6,594 bases of DNA from Desulfofustis sp. GTDB taxonomy: Bacteria > Desulfobacterota > Desulfobulbia > Desulfobulbales > Desulfocapsaceae. Below, piece after piece: positions 1 to 6,221 of this stretch (its first letter is position 1; each line of letters starts with the position of its first letter). The stretch covers positions 1 through 6,594 of the forward strand of contig JAUVWB010000087.1 of assembly GCA_030604345.1 (NCBI GenBank). The letters run 5' to 3'. The position numbers and the translations under genes are program-made. Under the pieces are notes generated by a model. It worked only from the letters and a program-made list of their open reading frames with translations. It did no database searches and had not been told where the DNA came from.

Positions 1-56
1 CCCCCACCGAAGCCCCACCGGAAGCTGTACCGAAACCTGTCGAGCCGCTAACGTAA
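1..56 (+). CDS. Tail of an open frame entering from the left: proline-rich TolA-like segment ending at TAA
   Basis: The frame starting at base 3 reads PTEAPPEAVPKPVEPLT and then stops at TAA (54-56). The Pro/Glu/Lys-rich composition is typical of the linker that follows the single N-terminal membrane helix of TolA and TonB energy transducers. The same frame continues without shift into the coiled-coil and C-terminal TolA domains downstream. I therefore read this as the N-terminal side of the same tolA gene, cut by a nonsense codon. It could instead be the natural end of a separate upstream protein. The frame starting at base 1 ends at a TAA (49-51) after a less convincing peptide. The membrane helix itself would lie outside the window. 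Confidence 0.5.
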   Translation, partial: PTEAPPEAVPKPVEPLT

Positions 57-62
57 CAGCCG

Positions 63-620
63 TTGAAAAAGAAAATCAAACACAAGCTCGCCCCGGAAGA
101 AAACCGCGATCTGGCCAAGCAAAAAGAGGCCGAGCGGTTGCGCCGTCAGCGCTTGGCTGAGGCCCTGCGAGCCGAACAGGAAGCGGCCGAGCAGGCCCGT
201 ATCGCAGCTGAAGAGGCGGCCCGGCAGCAACGGTTGTTGGAGCAGAAACTTGCCCAGATCAGGCAGCAGGCTCGAGCCACCGCCTCGACCCCGACACGAT
301 CCGGATCAGGGGCTTCAAGCACGTTGACCATTCTGGAAAAGCAATACCTTTCAACCATTACCGGCCATATTCAAAGATTCTGGGCTCTTCCCGACCTGAT
401 GAAATGGGATGCCGATATCCGTGCCGTTGTGGTGATAACGGTGGCCCAGAACGGCACCATTGTCAGACAGTTTTTCGAACAGAAGTCCAGCGACCCCACG
501 TTTGATCAGTTTGTCAGGAAAACGCTCCAGGATGCCAACCCGCTTCCCGCCATTCCGCCCGCTTTGCGGAAAAACAATTTCGAGGTGGGGCTGGTCTTTA
601 GTCTCAAAGGTCTCAATTAA
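63..620 (+). CDS. tolA: TolA, coiled-coil and C-terminal domains (gene probably interrupted by an upstream in-frame stop)
   Basis: TolA spans the periplasm from the inner-membrane TolQR motor and contacts TolB and Pal. In this 185-codon open frame, residues 11-71 form a highly charged Ala/Glu/Arg/Gln helix like TolA domain II. Residues 72-88 are a Ser/Thr/Gly linker. Residues 89-185 look like the TonB/TolA C-terminal domain, including the YLSTITGHIQRFWALP start and the NNFEVGLVFSL end. The only available start near the front is TTG at 63, with no Shine-Dalgarno sequence before it. The product would lack the membrane anchor TolA needs. The frame is open leftward to a TAA at 54-56 and then continues as Pro-rich TolA-like sequence, so the natural gene probably begins left of the window. 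tolB follows after 19 bases. Family assignment is firm; whether the gene is intact is not. A soluble TonB-C protein is the alternative. Confidence 0.78.
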   Translation: MKKKIKHKLAPEENRDLAKQKEAERLRRQRLAEALRAEQEAAEQARIAAEEAARQQRLLEQKLAQIRQQARATASTPTRSGSGASSTLTILEKQYLSTITGHIQRFWALPDLMKWDADIRAVVVITVAQNGTIVRQFFEQKSSDPTFDQFVRKTLQDANPLPAIPPALRKNNFEVGLVFSLKGLN

Positions 621-639
621 CCCCTTATCGGTATCGCTC

Positions 640-1926
640 ATGAAACGATTCTTCGTCATCTTGCTCGTCTGCTGTCTCTTCAGCCCGTTGGTGGCCAATG
701 CGCAACGGGTTTACCTCGACATTTCCGCCCCCGAGGCACGTAAAATCCGCTTCGCCGTCCCCTGGCTCCAGAACAGCGGCACGGCAACCGGTCAGCAGGC
801 CTATGGCAGAAATCTGTCCCAGACGCTGGCCAAGGCCCTTGCCTTTCACGGCATCATCGAGGTGGCCGAGACTGCTGCCGGCAGCGGCACCACCCACGAG
901 GAATGGCAGCGGCTCGGCGTCGATTACGCCACCCTTGGCCGCTATACCATCTCCGGTGACAAGATTTCTCTGGAGATAAGACTGTTTGATGCCTCCTCCA
1001 ACGACATGTTGATGGGGAAGTCCTATAGTGGCCCCTCTTCACAGACTGATGAGATGCTGTTCAAATTCACCGATGCGGTGATCAATGAACTGACCGGCAA
1101 GCCGGGTCTTGCCACAACCCAGATCGCCTTCGTCTCGCAACCACCGAACAAGCGTGAAAAAGAAATATATATTACCGATATACTGGGTAAAACACTGCGA
1201 CAGGTGACCCGTCATCAGAGTCTGGTAGTGTCTCCCCGCTTTTCCCCGGACGGTACCTATCTGTGCTACACTTCCTACCACAGCGGCAACCAGAACCTGT
1301 ACATCACCGATCTGCGCCAGAATAAGACCACCCAGGCATTGTCCCGGCGCCCCGGCATGAATCTGGCTCCAGCCTGGTCGCCGGACGGCAATACCATGGC
1401 CGTCACCCTCTCCCATGAAGGAAATCCCGATCTCTATCTGATCAACCGTCGTGGGGAAATACTGAAGCAACTCACCCGCAATGCCGGAATCAATGTTTCA
1501 CCAGATTTCTCACCTGACGGCAGATACCTGGTGTTCGTCTCGGATCGCAGTAAAAAACCGCAACTCTACCTGATGGAGTTGGCTACCGGTAACACCCAGC
1601 GTATCACCTACGAAGGGACCGAGAACGCCGAACCGTCCTGGTCGCCGACGGAAAACCTGGTGGTTTATTCGAGCCGGCGGGACGGGATCTATCAGCTCTG
1701 CACCGTCGATCCCTTCCGCGACCGGTCGGAAATACAGCTGACCCAGGACCAGACCCACCACGAATCGCCGTTCTGGTCGCCGGACGGCAATCAGATCATC
1801 TTCGCAAAAAGAGATGGCGCTGGTCACAAGATCTATGGAATAATGAAGAACGGTTCGTATCAGCGGATGCTCTTCTCATTGCCAGGTAGCCAGTCATACC
1901 CCCGTTGGGCCGTAAAAACCTATTGA
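640..1926 (+). CDS. tolB: TolB, periplasmic beta-propeller of the Tol-Pal system
   Basis: TolB is a soluble periplasmic protein that binds Pal through its propeller and TolA through its mature N-terminus. The ATG at 640 gives 428 residues, close to the family's usual size. Residues 1-21 form a signal peptide with a basic start (K2, R3), a hydrophobic core and an ANA site, leaving a mature N-terminus QRVYLDI that resembles the TolA-binding strand of known TolBs. The alpha/beta TolB_N domain runs to about residue 155. The propeller follows, with PD40-type repeats marked by SPDG at 202-205, 247-250, 291-294 and 380-383, and a degenerate SPTE at 335-338. The open frame reaches back to base 460, but that would put 60 residues overlapping tolA before the signal peptide, so the later ATG is preferred. 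No clear Shine-Dalgarno precedes it; translation may couple to tolA ending 19 bases earlier. Confidence 0.97.
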   Translation: MKRFFVILLVCCLFSPLVANAQRVYLDISAPEARKIRFAVPWLQNSGTATGQQAYGRNLSQTLAKALAFHGIIEVAETAAGSGTTHEEWQRLGVDYATLGRYTISGDKISLEIRLFDASSNDMLMGKSYSGPSSQTDEMLFKFTDAVINELTGKPGLATTQIAFVSQPPNKREKEIYITDILGKTLRQVTRHQSLVVSPRFSPDGTYLCYTSYHSGNQNLYITDLRQNKTTQALSRRPGMNLAPAWSPDGNTMAVTLSHEGNPDLYLINRRGEILKQLTRNAGINVSPDFSPDGRYLVFVSDRSKKPQLYLMELATGNTQRITYEGTENAEPSWSPTENLVVYSSRRDGIYQLCTVDPFRDRSEIQLTQDQTHHESPFWSPDGNQIIFAKRDGAGHKIYGIMKNGSYQRMLFSLPGSQSYPRWAVKTY

Positions 1927-1952
1927 TCAAATCTAGCTTATCGCCTGTTACC

Positions 1953-2990
1953 ATGAAAAAGATACCCTTGACCCTGCTCTGTGCCATTATTGCTTCTCCC
2001 TTTCTGATGCAATGCGCCTCCCAGAACGATCTCAACCAGATTCACTATCAGCTGCGCATGCTCAACAAAAAGGTGAGCGACCTGGAATCAGTCACCATCG
2101 ATGACCTGCAGAAAAGACAGGCGCTTTCAGTCAGCCAGATCGATCGCCTGGAACAAGACCTCCTGGCCATGCGCAGCGGGCTGGAAGAGACCGGACACCT
2201 GAATCGCCGTTTAAATGAGCAGAGCAAGGAACTGGAAGCGGCCTTTCGCACCTATACCCAGCAGGAGGAAGAAAAGCGCCTTACGGAAATGCAGCGGCTT
2301 CAGCAGGAGATATCCCAGAAAGACCAGCAACTGGATAAATTGGCGGAGCAGATCAAAATGCAGCAAGAGAATCTGCAGGCCATCCAACAAGCCCGGGTAG
2401 AAGAAGCCAAACGCAAGGCCTCCGCCGCCGCCCAGGCCGCCGAGGAAGCCAGGCAGCGGGCTTCAGCGGCATCGGCCGCCGGCCCTGCAGGCGTCGTAGC
2501 CATTGAGGCCGGTAAGGCCAAGAAACTGGTGACCGGCGCTGAGGCCCAAGCGGCCGTGCAAAATGAACCGGCACCCGAAAGCCAGGCAGCGCCGCCGGCC
2601 ACCGTGGAGCAAGCGCCAGAACCGGTTCCTTCCGGGACCATCGCTCGAGGGAAAAGCCTGTACGAACAGGGAAAATACCGGGAAGCCTACACGCTGTTCG
2701 AGGGTCTCGCCAAATCGGCCAACGCCCAGGAAGCGGTCGAAGCCCGTTATATGATGGGCGAATGTCTGTTTGCCCTGAAGGAGTATGACCAGGCCATTCT
2801 CGATTACCAGACGATTATCACCAACTACCCCTCCAGCGCCAAAGCCCCGTCGGCCATGATGCAGCAGGCACTGGCCTTCGAGCGCTTGAACGACAAGGAT
2901 ACAGCCAAAATCCTTTACAAGAAGCTGATTGCCTCCTACAAGGATTCTCCGGAAGCAGCCCAAGCGCAACAAAAACTGGGCGCTCAATAG
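1953..2990 (+). CDS. cpoB: CpoB/YbgF-like Tol-associated periplasmic TPR protein with a long coiled coil
   Basis: CpoB (YbgF) links the Tol machine to peptidoglycan synthases during division in E. coli. The chosen ATG gives 345 residues, against about 263 in E. coli. A TTG at 1905 would place extra residues before the signal sequence and overlap tolB. Residues 1-20 are a basic-hydrophobic export signal ending LMQ before Cys21, suggesting a lipoprotein, although Gln at -1 is not canonical. Residues 27 to about 155 are heptad-like and rich in Gln/Glu/Leu/Lys, predicting an extended coiled coil. Residues around 150-180 become an Ala/Glu/Lys/Arg helix like TolA domain II. A disordered Ala/Pro linker leads to the TPR-like C-terminal domain at about 227-345 (GKSLYEQGKYREAYTLFEGL, then two more helical-hairpin repeats). 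It lies 26 bases after tolB with no pal between. The family call rests on the C-terminal repeats and position. Confidence 0.9.
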   Translation: MKKIPLTLLCAIIASPFLMQCASQNDLNQIHYQLRMLNKKVSDLESVTIDDLQKRQALSVSQIDRLEQDLLAMRSGLEETGHLNRRLNEQSKELEAAFRTYTQQEEEKRLTEMQRLQQEISQKDQQLDKLAEQIKMQQENLQAIQQARVEEAKRKASAAAQAAEEARQRASAASAAGPAGVVAIEAGKAKKLVTGAEAQAAVQNEPAPESQAAPPATVEQAPEPVPSGTIARGKSLYEQGKYREAYTLFEGLAKSANAQEAVEARYMMGECLFALKEYDQAILDYQTIITNYPSSAKAPSAMMQQALAFERLNDKDTAKILYKKLIASYKDSPEAAQAQQKLGAQ

Positions 2991-3028
2991 CCCCCGCCGG
3001 CGGAGCAGCCTGGAGTTTTTCCCAGCAG

Positions 3029-3766
3029 GTGAAACGGAGCAGCAAACGTCGACTGGATGAACTGCTGGTCGCTCGGCACTTGGCAGACACCGTTGACCAG
3101 GCTCGCGGTCTCATCGGAGCTGGCCGGGTGCTGGTCGACGAGCAGGTTGCCGATAAGGCCGGGGTCTGTTTCCCGGAAACCGCAGCCCTCAGAATTCGCC
3201 AGGCCAAACGGTTCGTATCCCGGGGCGGGGAGAAGCTGGCCGGTGCCCTCGATGTTCTCGACGTGAATCCCGCCGGGTGGGTCTGTGCCGACATTGGCGC
3301 CGCCACCGGCGGCTTCACCGATTGTCTGGTGCAACGGGGGGCTCGGATCGTTTATGCGGTTGACGTTGCGTATGGGATGCTGCACTGGCGATTACGCAAG
3401 GATGCTCGCGTCATCGTCGTGGAGCGCACCAACGCCCGGGACATCACTCGACAGCACATCGACAGACCGCTGGATATGGCGGTCATCGACGCCTCGTTCA
3501 TCTCGCTTACCAAACTCATCCCACCGCTGCTGCCGTTGTTTGGCTCGACCATCAGAATAATCGCCCTGATCAAGCCACAGTTTGAGCTATGCCGCGATGC
3601 GGTCGAACCAGGCGGCGTGATCCGAAATGAACACCTGCAGCGCGAAGCGGTTGAAGCGATTCGCCGATTCGGCGACGAGGTGGGCCTTTCCTGTCGAGGC
3701 ATTGTTCCCTCCTCCCTGAAAGGGACCAAGGGAAATCAGGAATATCTCATCTCTTTTGTCGGTTAA
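3029..3766 (+). CDS. tlyA: TlyA-family S4/FtsJ-like rRNA 2'-O-ribose methyltransferase
   Basis: TlyA enzymes use S-adenosylmethionine to methylate the 2'-OH of cytidine in ribosomal RNA (C1920 of 23S and, in some, C1409 of 16S). Some are annotated as hemolysin A. The protein has 245 residues. An N-terminal S4 RNA-binding domain covers about residues 1-65 (RRLDELLVARHLADT...). A Rossmann-type methyltransferase domain follows, with SAM motif DIGAATGGFTD at 88-98. The family's K-D-K-E tetrad is complete: K69 in RGGEKL, D154 in VIDASF, K182 in LIKPQFE and E238 in NQEYL, which from memory are the positions reported for the Mycobacterium tuberculosis enzyme. Start is GTG; no upstream in-frame start was found, and GGAG at 3012-3015 is a distant, weak ribosome site. 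The gap after cpoB is 38 bases and includes a CCGCCGGCGG palindrome (2994-3003). It may be co-transcribed with tol genes. Whether it is the one-site or two-site subtype cannot be told. Confidence 0.96.
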   Translation: MKRSSKRRLDELLVARHLADTVDQARGLIGAGRVLVDEQVADKAGVCFPETAALRIRQAKRFVSRGGEKLAGALDVLDVNPAGWVCADIGAATGGFTDCLVQRGARIVYAVDVAYGMLHWRLRKDARVIVVERTNARDITRQHIDRPLDMAVIDASFISLTKLIPPLLPLFGSTIRIIALIKPQFELCRDAVEPGGVIRNEHLQREAVEAIRRFGDEVGLSCRGIVPSSLKGTKGNQEYLISFVG

Positions 3767-3807
3767 CCCGGTCTCTCCCAAGGGACTGCACGTGGTCCTG
3801 TGTTGTC

Positions 3808-5247
3808 TTATCCTTTCTGCACTCGCTCGATCAGGGCCAGGAGTTCCTCACACTCCATCTTGAGTGAAGCGGTTATGCCGGGGGCGGAACGGGCCTCTCG
3901 GAAGTTCTCTTCCGCCAGTTTCAGTTTTCCTTCATACAAGTTGAACTTACCGAGAAAAAACCGGGACTGAGCCGTTTCTCCACGGGCGGAGAGGATGCGG
4001 CCGAGATCGAAGTAGACCTTTGAAAATTCAGGCATGGAGAACGCCACCTGGCGTAACAACCGTTCGGCGCCCTCCAGGTCGCCGAGTCGTTCCGAGACGT
4101 GGGCGAGTTGATAGGCGGCATACATGTCCTGGGGTTGCCGACGATACGCCTCGTCCAGGATCGTTCGCGCTTGCTCGAACTCTCCCTGGCTGGCGAGAAT
4201 TACCGCCTTGTCGATGAACAGGATTGGTTTGTGAGGCAAGGCACTGATGACGTGGTTCAGTTTATCGAGTGCCTGTTCGTAATTGTTCTCCCGGAAATCA
4301 AGCTGGGCAAGGCCGTAGCGGGCCATATTCCTGGCAAACGACGACGATCTTTGATCCTGGAGTTTGTTTGCCAGATAGGCACGCACCGATCGGTTATCTT
4401 TAATCTGGGTCATGATCCGATATTTGAACCGCAGGAAGGCGAAGTCCTGCTCTTCTTGGCCCGGCACCGTGTCGCCGCCAAGCCCTTCCGCATTCATCAG
4501 CGATTCCACATAATCGAGGCGAGCTTCCGGGTCGGGATGGGTCAGCAGATATTGCGGTACCTGGCCCATTCGATAGCGGGTAATACGCCGCATGGTCTGC
4601 AGCATCGCCTTCTGCCCTTCCGGGTTCCTGTTGAGTTCCTTCAGCCAGTTATAGGCCAGCAGGTCCGCCTCTTTTTCGTCTTCCCTGCTGAAATAGAGCT
4701 GAGCGCTTTGCCCGGCGGCCAACGAACCGGCCAGCAGCGCTTGCGAAGCCGCCCCGCCTCCCCCCAGGGCGATGGCCGCCAGTGCCGCCCCGAGCGTTGC
4801 GATGTTGACGATGGTGCCCTTCTTCATGCGTGAAGCAAGATGGCGTTTAACCACATGGCCTATTTCATGGGCAATGACCGACACCAATTCGTCCTCGCTA
4901 TTCATCGACGAGATCAGTTCGGTATAAAAGAAGATCAATCCGGAAGGTGCGGCAAAGGCGTTGAACTGTTTGCTTTCGACAATGAAGAATCGATAATCGA
5001 AAAATTGCAGGCCGGCCACGTCCAGTACTTCCTGGCCAAGGCCATTGAGATACTGGTGGAGATCGGGATCGCCGACAATGGGAAAGGCCTGGCGCACTTG
5101 ATAGAGCAGCTTTTCACCGATCTCCCGCTCTTCGCCGATGGTGAATGCATGCGCCGGCCGCAGGCTACCGGTGACACCTACGGCGGCGATAACGACAAGA
5201 CAAACAACCTGCCGGAACAGTACGCTTACTGGTAATCGTGCAGCCAT
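3808..5247 (-). CDS. bepA: BepA-like periplasmic M48 zinc metalloprotease with C-terminal TPR domain
   Basis: BepA-type proteins act in the periplasm on outer-membrane assembly: they help mature the LPS transporter LptD and degrade stalled BamA/LptD. The 479-residue product starts with a signal peptide (residues 1-34, AHA cleavage site). The M48 domain carries the zinc/catalytic motif HEIGH at 127-131 (H127, E128, H131). The third zinc ligand lies in E191-K-E-A-D195, within the SREDEKEAD block typical of the family. THPDP at 236-240 matches the region of the regulatory histidine switch described in E. coli BepA; that equivalence is inferred. Residues of about 305-470 form TPR-like helices (for example NNYEQALDKLNHVISALP). 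Length is near E. coli BepA. The ATG lies inside oleD, overlapping its last 22 bases in another frame. No Shine-Dalgarno is evident, so initiation probably depends on oleD translation. Family is firm; true orthology to BepA rather than another M48-TPR branch is less certain. Confidence 0.93.
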   Translation of the reverse strand: MAARLPVSVLFRQVVCLVVIAAVGVTGSLRPAHAFTIGEEREIGEKLLYQVRQAFPIVGDPDLHQYLNGLGQEVLDVAGLQFFDYRFFIVESKQFNAFAAPSGLIFFYTELISSMNSEDELVSVIAHEIGHVVKRHLASRMKKGTIVNIATLGAALAAIALGGGGAASQALLAGSLAAGQSAQLYFSREDEKEADLLAYNWLKELNRNPEGQKAMLQTMRRITRYRMGQVPQYLLTHPDPEARLDYVESLMNAEGLGGDTVPGQEEQDFAFLRFKYRIMTQIKDNRSVRAYLANKLQDQRSSSFARNMARYGLAQLDFRENNYEQALDKLNHVISALPHKPILFIDKAVILASQGEFEQARTILDEAYRRQPQDMYAAYQLAHVSERLGDLEGAERLLRQVAFSMPEFSKVYFDLGRILSARGETAQSRFFLGKFNLYEGKLKLAEENFREARSAPGITASLKMECEELLALIERVQKG

Positions 5248-6221
5248 GACAATAATCGTCTCTGCCCTTCTTCCAGGGAAACAACGGGCCGGTACCCGAA
5301 ATCACGCTCTGCCCGGGCATGAGAGAAAAAGTGCGAGCGTGAGAGCTGCTCTGCCAGGAAGCGAGTCATTTTCGGTTCCTTTGCCGGACAAAAAACGGTA
5401 TGAAACGCCTCGAGCAGCAAACCGGCCAGGTAGGCTGTCTTCCTCGACACCCGCTGGCTGACCGGAGCGATCTGGAGGTGCCGAAACAGATCGTTGATCC
5501 ACTGCCACAGCTTCACCGGACGCTCCTGACCGATAAAATAGGCCTTACCGCCGCAGATGCCACTGCTCGCCAAACATTTTTCGGCCATGAGATGAGCGTG
5601 GACCACGTTATCGATGTAGCTGATGTCGACCCGGTTATGCCCATCACCGACGATTTTCAGGTGACCCTGCCTCCCTCGCTCGACGAGCCGGGGAACCAGG
5701 TGCGGGTCGTCGGGTCCCCAGATCAGATGCGGTCGAATCGCGCACGTCTTCAGCCCGTCACCATGTTCCGCCAAGACCATGCGTTCGGCAACGGCTTTAC
5801 TACGGGCGTAATGACACAGAAAGCGAGAGGCGTAGGGAAGCGTTTCATCACCACCGTTGATGTCGCCTCGGTCGAAGACCACCGAAGGGGTCGAGGTGTA
5901 GATGAGTCGTGACACGCCATGCGCTCTGCAGGCGGCCAGCACGTTGGCCGTGCCCTTGATGTTGGTGTGCCGATACGATGACCATGAGCCCCAGATACCA
6001 GCCTTGGCCGCCACATGGAAGACGGTATCGACGCCGTCGCAACTGTCGTGCACCACGGTCCGATCGCCGATATCGCCAACCCGGCAGGTGACGCCAAGGG
6101 CTTCCAGGCGGGGATAGCGGTGTCGGCCCAACACCGTCACGTGACATCCCTGCCCCCGCAATCGCTTGGTCAGTGCCGCCCCGACAAAGCCGCCCCCACC
6201 GGTAACCAGCACCTTTCTCAT
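5226..6221 (-). CDS. oleD: OleD-like 2-alkyl-3-oxoalkanoate reductase (short-chain dehydrogenase/3beta-HSD type)
   Basis: OleD uses NADPH to reduce the 2-alkyl-3-keto acid made by OleA to the 2-alkyl-3-hydroxy acid in long-chain olefin synthesis. The 331-residue product has the N-terminal dinucleotide motif TGGGGFVG (7-14), D50 in VGDIGD, and a Y138-x-x-x-K142 catalytic pair, with the Ser/Thr cluster of YTSTPSV (108-114) upstream. Blocks remembered from OleD proteins are recognisable: FHVAAKAGIWGS, LIWGPDDPHLVPRL, GDGHNRVDISYIDN, MTRFLAEQL and a closing RDFGY. The gene next to it encodes an OleC, which strongly supports OleD over a generic sugar epimerase or steroid dehydrogenase. The ATG is preceded by AGGTGG at six bases. 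It overlaps oleC by ATGA and the protease gene by 22 bases, so all three are probably one transcription unit. Substrate chain length cannot be inferred. Confidence 0.9.
   Translation of the reverse strand: MRKVLVTGGGGFVGAALTKRLRGQGCHVTVLGRHRYPRLEALGVTCRVGDIGDRTVVHDSCDGVDTVFHVAAKAGIWGSWSSYRHTNIKGTANVLAACRAHGVSRLIYTSTPSVVFDRGDINGGDETLPYASRFLCHYARSKAVAERMVLAEHGDGLKTCAIRPHLIWGPDDPHLVPRLVERGRQGHLKIVGDGHNRVDISYIDNVVHAHLMAEKCLASSGICGGKAYFIGQERPVKLWQWINDLFRHLQIAPVSQRVSRKTAYLAGLLLEAFHTVFCPAKEPKMTRFLAEQLSRSHFFSHARAERDFGYRPVVSLEEGQRRLLSWLHDYQ

Noticed and set aside
460..639. Upstream start for tolB
   Set aside because: It would add 60 residues read from within tolA ahead of an evident signal peptide that begins at 640.
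1905..1952. Upstream TTG start for cpoB
   Set aside because: It would overlap tolB and put 16 residues ahead of a clean signal sequence beginning MKK at 1953.
2463..2987. A 174-codon minus-strand open frame opposite the CpoB C-terminus
   Set aside because: The plus strand encodes TPR repeats here; the antisense peptide is low-complexity Gly/Arg-rich shadow sequence.
2994..3003. Perfect palindrome CCGCCGGCGG between cpoB and tlyA
   Set aside because: It has no loop or T-run for a terminator, and a ten-base GC palindrome is unremarkable in this composition.
3767..3807. Possible bidirectional terminator in the convergent gap (GGGAC, then an 8-base loop, then GTCCT at 3782-3799)
   Set aside because: The stem is only five pairs including a G-T wobble and has no proper T-run on either side, so it is too weak to call.
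4099..4833. A 244-codon open frame on the plus strand opposite the protease gene
   Set aside because: It lies wholly antisense to a well-supported M48 protease, shows no recognisable domain, and such long shadow frames are common opposite GC-rich genes.
5400..5912. A 170-codon plus-strand open frame opposite oleD
   Set aside because: The minus strand encodes a clear OleD with catalytic motifs throughout; the opposite translation shows no family resemblance.
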